Below the pieces are notes generated by a model. It was given only the letters and a program-made list of their open reading frames with translations. It had not been told where the DNA came from and did no database searches. A stretch of DNA of 64,000 nucleotides from Diprion similis (Eukaryota > Arthropoda > Insecta > Hymenoptera > Diprionidae). This document shows positions 1 to 14,167 of the stretch, in pieces. Every line of letters starts with the position of its first letter. The first letter of the stretch is position 1. The translations under genes and the position numbers were made by a program. The stretch covers positions 11,868,031 to 11,932,030 of the forward strand of contig NC_060106.1 of assembly GCF_021155765.1 (NCBI RefSeq). Direction: 5' to 3'.

Positions 1-3000
1 CCGTATACGCGTACATATATTTGTTCAACTGATAGAACGCTAGAGTGGCAAGCGATCATATATCTTTGCAGTGATAGTGCATGGGCGAAATGCCATCGGG
101 ATACGTAAGCCCGTAAATTGGGAGCTGCAATATTCTATTAAAATGCCAATTGCAGAGCACGGACGTGTACCCTTACCCTGTTATGTGTGCTGAATGGTCG
201 ATGCCGGCTAGTTTTATGAATTTCGAATTGCCGCAGAAACAATCGACGCTTGCGCGCGAGAAAATTTGCGAAAGATTCTGTTTTACGACTTCCGTAAAAA
301 CAGGCAGGGAGAAGATGAAATACGTAGGTAATCCAAAAACGATGACGATCGAATTTATTTCAGATTATTTTTTTTCTATTTTGCCTTGTAGAATCGTGAC
401 TGTTAAATTATTTATTGACGAGACTGAAACGCCTCCGTTAAATCTCGTATACCCGAAGCGTTACTTGTTGTCGTTGGCTTCAAGCCACGCTCACGAATAT
501 AACTCTGCCTGTCCCCGTGAAATATTTTTAAGTATTATTATTACAATCAGGCATATAGTATGCCGCCGCTTCACGCTGCTAGAATATCTAGGAATAGATT
601 ACACTGTACTGGAAAACGGACACATTGATGAAGACCGCCTGCGCTCTTTCTAGTTCAATCTTCAACGTCCAGGTGGAGATGACTGCGGTGTTTAATTGTT
701 TACCGCGGTCACGGAAATTTCAATATACATCATACAATCGAACACCTAAGGCAGACCATCTCGCGGAATATACTGAAGGTAGCAGGTGTGTGCAAAAATG
801 ATGTCGGTACGGTGCAGCCAATCCCCCAATTCAAAATTACCAACAGCGGAACATCCATCGATCGCGAACTGATTAGGCAAGACCTATAACAATATGATTG
901 CTGTGTAAAGTCCGACCGGCATTGCCGTACATCGCCTTTTACTGCAGGTTGATAATGAATATTTACCACGTGGAAAATATATAAAATTGCGACTACCACG
1001 ACCAGATATTCCGAGCTGCCGAGCTTAGCCGCACCAGATCGTTACGAATATTTAAATTTCGCGTCGAAATTTTTTTAAAAAGAAATTTGAGGATTCAGAG
1101 CTGAAACAATATAATAATTCCGATATTGTCGTGCTGCTTTCATTGAATCGTAATTTATCAAGTACCATATATCGTTAATATTCACAAAGATGTATTCATT
1201 GCAATATTATATTCATAAGAGCTCAAGTTGCATTATTATTGCATACATCGCGAACATACCTTGGTTTCGTGATATTCGTAGACTGTTACAGTGTAGTAAC
1301 ACGATAATCCAAATATTAGTCACGCGGCTTTCACATATTAATTACCGAATATCACTTGGTCAGAAATACACTCTTCACATTACACGACTCACACCGAATA
1401 TGTGGATTATAAACTAACGTGACGTAGGACCGCGTGGCTTCCTGCGAGCTGCCCATACGTAAATGACGTAGAAACATCTCATAGCGGGCCAGACATGGTG
1501 TTGAGTAGTCGTCGTCCCTCATCGCGCCAGCCATCAATTCGAAATGCTAGTCTATAATTTAAGACTGAGTAAAATAGCGTATTTTAGCGATAAAAACTTC
1601 GTGTTATATTTACCAATGAATTCTAAACATGGACATTTATCGAATACAGAACCGAAACTTGAGAGCAAATGGCTTTTTATAACGACATGTAAAACAATAA
1701 TTTCTTATACTTATTTCGAGATAACAGAGTATAGACGTGAACAATATTGATTTGAGGTGAAAAATTTTTTCGCCGCACACATTCCGGATTATTTTTAGCA
1801 TATTCTCATTATATTACAGTTATTTCATAATAATAATAATAATAATAATAATAATATATTTATATATATGAATACTTATATACATGTACAGTCATGTAGA
1901 CAGCTTATGTACAGGGAAACAGCTCCTTCATCGACCTAATTATAGTAATATTATGTATAATATCTTTCCATTTCAAAACATATCTATGTATATGTATACG
2001 ATCCGTATTGTTATTTTTACTAAAAATTATGACGTTAACATACAACCTTCGTGCACAAAATTATTTGTAGCAGCAGGCAGTGGCAATTTCGTGTTTAAAA
2101 AAAAGAGTTTTACTGTGTTTGTTTATGTGTATTATTTATTACTGACTCTTAGTGGTAGGTAAATTACTTTTCCATTATGTAAGTTCGAATCTCCTATTTA
2201 CAACACTCCCTTTACAACTGTACAATTGGAACCTCAGGAATAAAAATGCACATTGGCAAAATAATAAGAAAATATCATTCCAGTCATTTATACGATGGAA
2301 TAACCTGAGGGATAATTAGCCTAACGACGTCATTTTCTCTGATCAAAAATAATTACAAATTGATTTCAATTTTTTTACCCGAAATTTCTAAATACATTTT
2401 ATAATACGACCAAATTAATGACATCACATTCAAGGAATAGTCCAAGTCACAGCGTTTTTCACGATTTGAGCTATTCGTAATAGTAAAAAAAAAATTTTAC
2501 ACGTCTTACAAAATTTTATTCATTCTTTCCAAAAGTGCCAAACTTATTGTTCACAAACTATCCCTCATCGCATGTATCACGTATTACATATTTTCCCCGC
2601 AATGGTCAACTCTTTAGGTGCAAGCTAAAGAGGGGGGAAAAGTCATTCGGCTATGGTAAGTAAATCAGAGGATTTCAATTTTTCGTACTGTGATTGTGTG
2701 ATCAGTTTGGATAAAATCAAATAGCTGAAGCATCAACATTTTTGAATATTTCGACATGCGAAAATACGTGACTTCGGGATTTTCTTTGCATCTCATTTAA
2801 TGCTATTTAATTCGGATCCGCTGATGTGCTGATACAACAAAATGCAGTTTGATTTTAATAATGGCTAACATCTACCTCTTGTTGTATGAATTCGTTTACA
2901 AAAAGAGATCATCGAGGGCATTGTACATGGCTAATGGTTATGCAAGTTTATGATAGCTGTGTAAATCGGTTTAATACAACAGTAAACTTATTCACACGTG

Positions 3001-4251
3001 CATTTGTTTCATGGGATGATAACATTCGTAGAAAAAAAAATCATCAAAAACTTCGTAAATCAAATCTTTCTTATGAGAACACGCATTCGATCTCATTTAG
3101 AATTTTTCTTCTTTTCAGTGTCATGTTACGAAAGAAATATTATCAACACATTCGTTACGAAAATCTACCAGAACCATGCAAATTGACAATTGGAACTTTA
3201 GATGTCTGGAATTAAACGCAAAGCTCGTAATATTATGTATACTATCGACTAATGTTAAATGATATCACGTTAATTCATCTTCGCAATGGCTTCTCAAGTT
3301 ACTATGTGCTCATTGAAAACAAGGAAGGACAGCTTGATTCAAATCGCAACGTATTTACGTCACCATCTATGACAATGATATCTAACAAAGAATTTATATA
3401 AAATTGCACAATTATCTTACAAAAATAATCCGCTCTTCTTCAAATCTTTATACCCCATTTTCCGTACCCGAAATTACTACGAAAATTTCGCCATTGTACA
3501 AGCTCTGATATTATTCAGAAAGCTCCAGCAATTTCAATCAATTAGACCTCGATTATGGAACAGGGTGATTGTCAAGAAGGGCTGTCGCTTATTGAAAGTT
3601 ATTAATTCTATTAATCATTTAACAATTTGAACCTTTCAGGCAGTTCGAACCCAATGGAGGGTATCGGCTCTAACATACGTATCTTAGTTTATTCTACAAC
3701 AAGAAATGTATTATTTTCAAGTTTCAGATAATTGTAATATTCTGGAAGATTCAGATACTAAACGGTTCATTGTACGTATAAAATTCAGAATTATTGAAGT
3801 ATGGAAGGTAATAAAACTGTGAATTTTCACTGCACCGTTTTGTGTCATAACAAAGCGATATGTCTCAGAACGATTCATTGAGTTAGATGCTGAAATCATT
3901 TTCGAAAATTATTTTCTACTGCAATCATTTCTAAATTGTGACACTATAGGCAAACCTATCATTTTGTAAGAAAATATAGTGCACCACAGGTGCTATTCCT
4001 TCAATCAGGTAACACCCTTCAATTGTTCATTTCAAAAAACATTCTAGTAAAGTAATAGATCGATGATGAAATTATCAGCCAGTTATGAATATTCTGATTA
4101 AGTTTCATTTCATCATTGCAATATGATTGAAAAAAAAAATATCTTTTAATATCCGACTGTATCTATGTTATAATACCTCTTCTGAACAATTACCTGCATA
4201 TTAGCTAAGTAGTAATAACGAATTGTAATAGTACTAACCTTAGAACTGTAC
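1..4251. other. Gene-free flank downstream of app
   Basis: This AT-rich stretch holds no protein I recognise. The longest open frame (plus, 150-653, 167 codons) has no visible domain, signal peptide or convincing splice context. The part nearest 4251 is probably the 3' UTR of the minus-strand app gene. An ATA/AAT microsatellite lies near 1827-1857. Nothing else can be supported. Confidence 0.5.
1827..1857. repeat. (AAT)n microsatellite
   Basis: An uninterrupted run of the trinucleotide AAT, about nine units, grades into TA-rich DNA. It is seen directly in the sequence. Confidence 0.9.
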
Positions 4252-7200
4252 TCAAACTGCACCTAATTTAATGAGACCTGCTTGACTACCTCGACCTACG
4301 CTAGCTTCTTCCAATGAATCTAGATCTAGCGCTGATTCAATCATTGTAGTATCCTGCAGCAGCCTGAGTCTAGACGCAGATAATGGTGTTGTTACAGCTA
4401 CAGGTGGGATAATCGATGTGTCTATTGACGTAGTATTCTGACGAGAAGGTAATGGTGCTACTTCATCGATATCCAGTGGCATCAAGCTAAGTGACGCTAA
4501 GGGGATTTCGTTGGTGACAAGCTGGCTTACGCTATTTGTAGTGCTACCTAAAAAAAACATGTTGATTAAGAAAATATGTTACATTTTTACTCTGATGCTT
4601 TAGTTTCTTTTGATCTGTATCAGATGAGAATCAAATATTTGACTTTCTGATAATCTGCAATTAAGACATCTCATAATGAAGTTGCCATGTGATTCTGTGA
4701 ATTTATACGCCTATTTATATGAAGTGGCTATTTTTTTATTTTACAATATGCATGATTGAAAAATCACTTTGAAAAATTCCTAATGAAACATTAAATATCA
4801 AACCGCAAGATTGAATCATTCGACACAGACTTAAGTTAAAGATATTAAAGATAGGTATGTATGAAACACAACACGAGCCTAGCAACGAAAAATTGATAAA
4901 TCACAATGCGTTGATTAGTTACACCCCACACGAGCGGTCGTTATTTAATAATGATTGCATAGCAAAAGAAATCATTATAATAGGACGAATGTACGGTCGG
5001 CTAGGAAACGTTTTAGTAACAGTTAATTAAACACAATTTCACTCGTGTGTTAAGAACACAAATGGAAGCCTTGAAGTGGAAAATAATAAACTTACCGAAA
5101 TGTATGTACCGAGCCCTCGATTATGGGTCGTAATTAGGAACAACAAAGAAAGACATTTTGATGAGTTATTACTACATGAATAGGCTACATTCTAAGTGAC
5201 TTAGATTATCATCAGTTTGATACAGATTGAATATTGCTCAATGTTCGAATAAAATTGATATTTCTGAACCAATTCTGCAAGTAACCGTGTTTGATCTAAC
5301 TTGAAGCTGGGTAACGTTAATATATCAATTAGAGTAGTCCACTGCTCAATACGATTGTGATATCTATGGAGATTGTCTATAATTAATTTAGGAATAGAAA
5401 CGTTAGCAATTATTGCATGACACACAGAAATGTAGATTTAAGAGTTTCAGTTTCAATATTGACCCAATTCTTAACATAAATGATTTCAATATGTCACGTG
5501 CAGAAGACTTGACTGCTTCTAAAAATAAGTAATTCATTTATGTATATGAAGAACTTGCCAGAAATAAAAATACCTAATCCGCTTTTTATTACCTATAATA
5601 TTATTATAAAATCTTCTATTATCGGTAATGACAATTATTTATCCATTACCATATTGATTATTTCTTCTGAGTTGATAATATGTATTGTCATCACTATTTA
5701 GTAATCCAATCTTAAATAACGATAATAATAATAAAATGACTAGATTAGAAAAAGAAGTATAAAAATTATGAAAGCGTTATCTGTATAGTTGCAAAAATGA
5801 GAGAAGTCGTGTATCATTTTTAATGATAGGAACGCCTACAAAATGCAATCATATTATACGAAAGTCTCAATGAACTTATATATTTATGACGCCCTAGTAA
5901 CTCCAAGAAAATTTTTTAAAGTTACCTAATTCTGGAGCAATCATTGACAGAAAAGTGAAAATCTAAAATCAGTCTAAATATTAAAAATCAGATTTTCCAA
6001 CACTGTGATTAATAAACTACAATTTAACCTGCCACAGGTTCCCTCGATATTAGCAGCACCCATCAACTATTATAATCTATAAGAAAAAAAGATCTCAAAC
6101 TCAAGATACGATTTACATTGTGTGTTAAATATCATCCGTATCACTCATGGAACTCATAATGAATCGTTGATTTAATAGATCTTCCTCTGTGCTTTCGCTA
6201 GCGCATATCGAATTTCCAGTAAAAGACATATCATTGGATAAAGGCCCTGAACCAAATCTATTAACCACGAGCCCAATTGCAGTTTGGCCAATCATTGGAA
6301 TTCCACCAGCTCCCAAAATCTTAGCTGGCAATATACTTTTTGATAAAGGATACTTGAGATTATGATCAGAACATCTCAAGTGATTATATTTCAAGCTATG
6401 CCCCGTATGAGAAATCCTCAAAGGATCCTCAGAATATCGCTGGGGAAATTTTTGTAAATCTGTATAATTCTTAAGTTCCTCACATTTGTACCTCAGCGGA
6501 TCTTCCGAATATCTTTGCGGATATTTTTGTAAATCAACAGGATATTTATGATCACCTGTGTATCGGTTGTGTACCAAGTTAATGTCAGAACATCGATGGT
6601 ATTCGTCACTACATCTTTGAGGGTATTTTTGCAAATTTTCTTCGCACCTATATGGATATTTCTGGAATTCTAAATTGAACCTATCTACTTCATTATACTT
6701 GGCATACTTAGTATGGTCTTGTGAACATCTTCTCATCGGATATTTTTGTGCATATGTATCATTGACACATTGGCGAGGGTATCTCGGAAGATCTTCAGGG
6801 CAACGTGAAGGATATCTTAAAAGTGTTAACTCACCGTTGATTGATTCTATCCGTCGACCTTGAGACGGTGAGTGTTGACCAGTACTCAAATTATTTATTG
6901 AGCCTGAAACCTCGCTGTTTGGATTTGTGAATACGCCGGTGCCATTCAACTGAAATGTTTTTGAATGTCCAGTTTATAATACAATAAAGCTTCTCATTTA
7001 CGCACTTCAATTAAAATTTTTACAATAAATATACTAAATCAGATATTTTTTTCATTCAGTTAAATACTAATTTGACAGCACCGTGCAATTCTACAAAATA
7101 CGAATGCAAAATATAACAATCACATCTTGAAGAATTCAAGTTTCATAGATCAAAAAGTACTTTTCATTGCAGTGAAACGGCAAGTGCATCAAAGGTAGGG

Positions 7201-9793
7201 ACCATATAAAAGTAACTTCATATTTCTTATACTCTGAAACTTAAACATAGTCTATAGTTAAGCATAAGTGTAATATTATAACTCAATTTACCTGCGGCTG
7301 TACAGTTTTAACAGTGCCATATGTTTTGTTATTAACGATAACATTTTCATCTCCGCCTCTTTCTTGCTCCGCTCTATATTCCGGAGTCACTACGCCCCTT
7401 CGATCTGGAATATTTGCGTACATTTAATGCTTTGCTTAATCATACTTTCTGCCAAATTTTCCAACATCTTATTTCCGAATTCACAATAATTAGTAATATT
7501 AGATTAATTGATAAGTAGCGAAGTATTCGGTTTATTGTAAGTAATGAAAATACCAATAAGGCTTGGAGGTGCTGGTCCACACAAAACGTAGAAACAGTTT
7601 CCACACACATTGCCCTGACTGTATGGGTTAAAACTTTCCTGCCCCCTTTTACTGGTAAATGAACCTTTTATCTGGAACAAGAAACTGTATTAATGTGATA
7701 AATTACACAAAAAATTATTAGGGTAATTATGAAGGATTTTTTATTGGAGAATTTCATTTTGAACATAATTATTAGTCTTGAACTTTGACTCACATCTTCA
7801 TTTGTAGTTTGATTGCTAGTTGTCAGGTACGTGTGGAACCCTGCAAGTCCCAAAATACTCCAAACGGAGAAAAAACAAACGACACCCACGACGACGCTAC
7901 CAGGAGATACTTTTACAGCATCTAGGAACGCTATATTATCTCTTGTGACTGTAAGGACGATTATTTGGTATCAATATGTTGAAATGAAAAGTAATCAGTA
8001 ATCCGATACTTAATAAACATGTTTCAGTTTCTTCAAACCAAATTGAAAACTATAATTACAACCCCAACAAAAGTGAAAACTTTTTTATAATTGTGACATA
8101 GTACAATTTTTCTCCGAATTGACTAGATGAAGTTCAGGATTTGTAAAATAAATATGTGCTACTTACGCATTATAAGGTGAGTGATTGCACAAGCAAATAT
8201 AAAAACACATAGGAACGCCAGCGATACAATAAAGGCATAGAAGTATCTGTAATTTCTTCGCCCCACACAGTTTCCAACCCATGGGCAGTGATGATCAAAC
8301 CTTTCTACAATGTGAAAAATATAATATAATCAAATTAGTCTTACATAAATTTCTTTTTTAAATGACTATCTAACGTAGTCATTATTGTTATGCATTATTT
8401 ATTATTTAATTTTGTAAAACTTTTGAACAATGCTTCTGTAACGATGAATCAACATAATTATACATACCCACACAGTTGTCACATAAGCTACAGTGCGAGG
8501 CTCGAGGTGGCCTGAATATTTTACAAGTGAAACAGTATTTCAATTTCACCGGCTGTCCTCTAACTAAAACTTCTTTCGTCCGAGGAGGAGGACGGTATGT
8601 TGGTGAGTTATCAGTGTTCGGTACTTCTGAAAAATAGAAAAATCTTTCATTTGATTGTAAAGTTCTGTCATAGTATCGAAATATGTTCTAAACCTTGCAT
8701 TTTGTCAAATTGCAACAAAAATAATTGTTTTTATTGTAAATCTTTGCCATAGAAACTACACCATTCGTTCTGTTTTCATAATTATGAGATTACTATGAGC
8801 AAATCTCGTATTAGTGGCTATCAAGGGTTCGAACATGCTGGTTCATTATGTATCCTCTTTTATCATATACATGCCGAACCTAGATATGAAGTGTCCAACT
8901 AAACCTATGTAATCAGATCACCATTGACACTGATAAGGCATTGATAGCAGTTTACTTGTCCATAAACTCACGTCACTGCTCTGCTGATTGTACAAAACTA
9001 ATTCTATGTCATATTACGCTTCAACATTGACCCACAAAACAAAATTCACCAGAGAAATATTTCGGTTTTCATAATTACGTGGTAGAATTATTAATTCGTT
9101 TATGGCAAATAAAGTAAAAAGGACCGATTATATGTTCTTAATTAGATGAAAATTATCGTTGCAAACAATGGGTAATGTTGCAAAATTTGCTTACCAATTT
9201 GCTTCTCTATGTACGCAGCTTCGTCAGGTGTCGCTCTCGGAATGACACCAGGATCACTAAAGCTTGTTCGAAACAGTGTAGACATGACGAATATGAAGAG
9301 TAACCCACCAATGACCGGTATTGCAGGAGTTATGTTGGTTGCTAAGAAGGGACAGCTGAAAATATGTTTTCATAATATTATTGTTGAAAATTCTGGACAT
9401 CTTCTGTTCCAAAATTGGGATATTGAACAAATTCTGCCTGTTGCCATATTCTGAATGATTGTAAAGATCAAAAGCTAGAAGATTATTATCTATAGCTATC
9501 TACAGATCCAGGCAATGACTGATTTAATCATCCCAATACATCGACCTCAACAAACAAAACAAAACAAACATAAGAAGGCTGGACTTTCTAAGGAATTCCA
9601 TAACTCAATTGAGTATACCTCTAAATCTAATGTACATGACTTACTCAAATGCAAAGAATAATCCGCTAGTCCCAGCGATCAAACACACAGTGACGTAAAA
9701 GACGCTGGTCTGTGGCGCCATCATAACTCGTCCGTCGCAGCAAAATATATTTCTGCCAGGAAAGAGTTCCCACTTTCTTGTAACGTGTGGCAT
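4252..9793 (-). CDS. app: Palmitoyltransferase app (ZDHHC14/18 type), canonical-tail isoform
   Basis: This is a DHHC protein S-acyltransferase, a multipass enzyme that palmitoylates cysteines. Drosophila approximated acts in Fat/Dachs growth and polarity signalling. Minus-strand exons: 9793-9645, 9355-9195, 8626-8468, 8304-8167, 7948-7794, 7671-7554, 7404-7292, 6949-6835, 4547-4252. They total 1404 nt, or 467 aa. The ATG at 9793 is the first Met after an in-frame stop and begins [15 protein letters not shown], the conserved family start. Membrane segments lie near residues 25-45, 60-82, 178-202 and 219-243. The Cys-rich domain ([20 protein letters not shown]) ends in DHHC at 160-163. SNQTTNED follows the last membrane segment. 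The tail ends GLIKLGAV, like GLVKLSSV in vertebrate ZDHHC18. Every splice site is GT-AG and phase-matched. It is head-to-head with the BTB gene. Confidence 0.93.
6125..6949 (-). CDS. app: app long-exon isoform with Tyr-Pro-Arg-Cys repeat tail
   Basis: If the donor at 6835/6834 (GTGAGT) is not used, exon 8 stays open to a stop at 6125. The protein is then 605 aa, sharing residues 1-369 with the canonical form and replacing its conserved tail with about 236 residues. Residues ~374-540 hold about twelve degenerate copies of K-Y-P-x-R-C-S-E-D-L, such as KYPQRCSD and [11 protein letters not shown], rich in Tyr, Cys, Arg and Pro. The end is acidic ([10 protein letters not shown]). The frame stays open for 825 nt in AT-rich DNA and continues the upstream frame, so it is very likely coding. 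The repeat function is unknown to me. Its many Cys and Tyr could be modification or metal sites, but that is speculation. Confidence 0.8.
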   Translation of the reverse strand: MNGTGVFTNPNSEVSGSINNLSTGQHSPSQGRRIESINGELTLLRYPSRCPEDLPRYPRQCVNDTYAQKYPMRRCSQDHTKYAKYNEVDRFNLEFQKYPYRCEENLQKYPQRCSDEYHRCSDINLVHNRYTGDHKYPVDLQKYPQRYSEDPLRYKCEELKNYTDLQKFPQRYSEDPLRISHTGHSLKYNHLRCSDHNLKYPLSKSILPAKILGAGGIPMIGQTAIGLVVNRFGSGPLSNDMSFTGNSICASESTEEDLLNQRFIMSSMSDTDDI

Positions 9794-12700
9794 GTTGAGC
9801 AAGGGTTCTTGATTAGTGCGGTCAATGTACTATTATCTATAGTTCCCGAATCAGATTTTTGGAGCGATTCCTCTAAAACCAGGTGGTTTTTCTTTTTTCT
9901 CTTTTTTTGGTTGCACGTTAATTCAGCCACTGTTCATTTAACCATCTTAAACTGACGAGGTGGTAACGCATTTGTATCAGATTATGAATAACAATTTATT
10001 GTGTCCCCCATAAACGACGATGTTCTGGTATGAATACTAGCGGTAGGTTGATACCTGTGGTCGATGAAAATTAGACAACAATTTATCTCTCAATTTACTA
10101 AATTATATATTGATATTTAAATTCAACAAATATAATGCATGCATGGAAATAAAAGAAAAATTCCAACCCTCAAAAAGTGATGGAAGTTATTGGGATAAGC
10201 TTAGATTATATTTGACTATTGTTGAATTTGATGAATCTCACGGTATGTCGCAGCTGGTCTGCTATTGCTGTTGTACAAAGCGGATATAATTATAAACATT
10301 GTTAAAACTGATTCAGATTAATCTACATTAGAGAGAATTTATATTCAAAAGTCTCAAAGTCATACTTCAATCTCAGCTGTGACTGTATCTTAATTTCAAC
10401 AAGCTCATACATGGCAAAAGTTTTGACTGAGCGCAACGGTTGATAAAGAAAAAATAATTATCAGCAGATATTGATAACGAATAAAGTATTTCTTAGTAGC
10501 AGATAAAAAGGCACCAAGTATTCCAGAGTGTATTCTTGATAACAATTTTGTAACTCAATTAAGTTCTGTACATTTCTTTTTACAGTTTGGCCGATTTGTT
10601 ACCAGTAAATAACGTGACAGTGATAGAGCACGCATTTCAATACTGTCTCAGGGTAAATTATAAACGGAAGGTCTTAACCGCCACGTTTCCTGGTGCGATT
10701 TCCCGAGGATAATGGTTCACGAGATCTTCATTTAGATAAAGGAATTGTCATATATGATTCACACATACACCAAGTAGACGAACTTAACCTAACATTGGGA
10801 ATAAATATGTATATTAAATACGCGGAGACGTTTGAGCAAGGTCGATTGCTTACGGGCAGATTAACGGTTTGGGCAGACGGAAAGAAAAAAAACATCCAAT
10901 TTCTAAAATAAAGCGTGAACTCATGTTCGGTGCATCACCTTCTCGGCCACCAACTCCCAGTGCAGTCACTTCAGAATCATAGTTAAGATCCACAATTAAA
11001 CGAAAATCCATTGAAAACTAGGTCAATCGGATACGCATTGTTAGCACGTTAATGTGTCCACACAATTTTGACATAACCGCGCGCCACACGCCACGGCACA
11101 TCGTCAAATATCACTCATTATTGCTCACTTATTTTATCCGTTTCCACATTGACAACAATATCACATATTTATAAGGAACGATTCTTCGTGCTTTTAATTC
11201 GCCAAACAGGTGGCGCCCACTGGGAGAAAATCTGTTCATTCGTACCCACGTGGTTATGGAATAACCAATCGCAGGGGAGTGTTGGACGTAATTTTAACTG
11301 TTATTTTTTAATTAACGCTGAAATGTTTAAATCTAACCAAGTACTGGCTTATTTACGTTTATGAATTCGTCATCGCTTTCCGATGCGTAATTCTCAAAAC
11401 TAGTATCAACGAAAAACTCGTACGTCGCGGACAAATCATTGCGATCATCCAGCTGAATAAAATTATATCGTTCATACCTCCTTTTACCAAAACAAACTGA
11501 GCATTGACAAGTTTGAAAATACTCTGAATTAATAATGAAAGAATTTATGAAGTCATATTCAACAATGTTTTTGTTTTTTTCAAATTCAAGGGCAATGCTT
11601 ATACTATATGCGCAAATAAATATTTATACCCAATACTCCATGCAACGTTATATATTATGTCATTACTCCGCAGATATGACCAACTATGAATTTGCTATGG
11701 TGTAAAGCCACACATCAATTTCAAAAGTAATACCTATTATTATTTAACGCCTATTCTGCGTAAGCGAGTGCGAATGTACGATACGTACTAAAAATATTCA
11801 AACTTCCAGTCACAACACAGACGTGATAAGCGCAATCTTGTATTTCCGGAATATATTGTATACATTATATGTTGTAAATTTAATTGAACGTAGACGGAAA
11901 GGAAATGATTCGATTCTATACATTATTAATAGAGCTACTCGTTAGAGACGAAGTTCGAGTTGTACCAAGGCATAACACATTCTGCAGCGGATATGTAACG
12001 TACGCGCCGCGTCGAATAGAATAATCACCGTATCTATACATTGTATCTTGACAAGTGACAACGATAATTATAGCTGCATTCGAGGTTGTTTAATACATTC
12101 CGGGTCGATGTTGAAATAGAGCCGATCCAGGCTCCCGGCAAGGACCTAATACACGTTATTCGAGCTCGAGTTAAGAGTACTGGGATAAGATATAGGCAGC
12201 AAGGTTTGAAGGGCCGGGGTGGTGGTGGAGTGTGAGTGCAGATATTACGTAGAGATAGAATAGATCAATGAGCCGATTCAGTTTTGCAGATAGCGGATTC
12301 ACTTGTAGCTCCTACGTTATACCTAGCTAGTAATGGGTGGTAGGTATGAATCCTCGCTCGCCTAGACGGGTGCGGATGGACGGACGCAAACGCTGAAATC
12401 AGCTCGGGGGATCGATACGATAAATGAATGCGTGCGATTGGTAGCTGAGAAAATCGATGATGCACGTTGTGGGGCACCCTACCCGAATACACCGACGACA
12501 ACGGATGGAGCAAAGACCGAAATATCGATTTTTAGACCCCTACGCGGAGCTTCGATGTTCATATCTGCCCTGTGCCCCGTCTGTGAAGAGCCTTTCAAAA
12601 CATCGGTGCCCAGAAATACTTGAAAAACATCTAAGCATTTCGCGTTTTACCACCGCTAACAGTGTTTCTATCCTTCTGTGAATGTCAGGTAATTATAATG

Positions 12701-14167
12701 CTTTTAGTTTGTCGTAGATAACTCTGCTAAGATCTCCCGGTTAATGTTCCGAATATATGTACAAGAATTTGCCTCCGTTATTCCTCTTCCTTCATTCGTG
12801 CAAAGTGTTGTTCGTTTACGGCTCGACAAATGAGGACATAATTATCCGCGCCTGTATTCTTCGCATAAACTTACACAGTTGCTTCAACCAACAATTTCCA
12901 AGTCTAATTATGCAACAGACGTCACTTCTTTGTTAATAATATTCAAAGTCAAAACGTTTTTTGTATTATGAAATTTTAGAATCCGCGATTCGTGTGCGCG
13001 TTCGATTACATTTAGGCACTTTGTATCCTTTTTATCTCGGATGTTTTCGTGTCGTTATTTGTTTTTGCCCAAACTATAAGTAAACTGTCTTTTATAGATC
13101 AATACTGCAGATCTTGACCGATGAACCGACTTCCGGTTAAGCTTGTTGAATTGATTTTTGAAAATCAACGATTCAATATTGCGCTAAAACCTGCACGCTG
13201 CAGTGATCAGTCATCCCCTTCATTATTATAGAATCATATGACATAGAAGCCATATAATTATAAGATCACCGCGATCTGATTTGAAAATTATTTTCAGCTG
13301 TAAATTGTGTTTCCTGAATAGATAATCTGCTTTCAGGCGTGAATTGAACCTAAATACTCAACAAACCGTGCAGAAGCCTGATAAAAAAAAGTGATGCAAT
13401 TTATTATTTCAATAATGACCGCCTATGATATGATGCGATTGTTAATGAATACGTACTGTAGTACTTGATACATCGTGTGATAAAATTATGGAATATATCT
13501 CAAAATCCATACGCGAATTCACCAATTAAAAATATTAGGTATTCTGGGAAACCGCAATGAAAGTAATTTTGAACAATTTTTTCGGAATTATTTTTCAGGT
13601 ATTTAAAGGGTATATAAACAGCATCTTGGATGCTATATTGATTTCCAGGCGAAGTTTGCGCGGTTTTGCTATTAACGAATGTACTATGTTTGCAAAAATA
13701 GAGAGACTGACATCTTTACTGACTGAAAGACTTGATCTATGAGTGAGAGATAAAAGTACCATCACAAACATGGAGTCGTTTAACCCCAAAAAAGTCGCGA
13801 TGAGTTTTTACAGAGGTGCCTTAAGAGGATCTTCTAGTCGGTTGCTCCTATTGCCGTATTTTTCCCCGTAGTTATTTTAATTACTCATCTTTTAGCTTTT
13901 CAGTCTGAACCCTGACCTTCCTAGCGTTCACAAGTTTCAAAATGAATGCTATTTTGGGGTTAAAAAATAATAAAGTAATTACAGTATTGAAAACTACTAA
14001 TACGCTGGAAATCCTCCTTTTGTCTTGTAGAGTAAAGTATAGTGTCTCAATAAATGTTGGTAGCGACGTGAGATACATCATCCGATGTATGCCATTAAGT
14101 TTTCCATCTATCCTATGATTTTGAAAATTTGTCAGTTTTTATGAGTCTGTTATTATTTTCAGAAAAC
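9794..14167. other. Intergenic, app / BTB head-to-head region
   Basis: This region holds the 5' flanks and probably the untranslated exons of app (minus) and the BTB gene (plus). The splice acceptor at 14161-14162, just before the BTB start codon, shows that at least one non-coding exon of that gene lies upstream. Small frames at 10693-10911, 12265-12513 and 12432-12681 overlap on both strands and show no family features. DNA around 12000-12620 is richer in G+C than its surroundings and is the best candidate for a promoter or 5' UTR exon. Confidence 0.5.

Noticed and set aside
150-653. 167-codon plus-strand frame
   Set aside because: It is the longest frame in the first 4 kb but has no domain, repeat, signal peptide or clear splice partner, and its composition looks random. 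Not called as a gene.
3636-3660. B-box-like GGTTCGAACTG on the minus strand, possible tRNA
   Set aside because: There is no A box at the right distance and no cloverleaf can be drawn.
8820-8840. GGTTCGAACAT, possible tRNA B box
   Set aside because: No matching A box or acceptor stem is present; it lies in an app intron.
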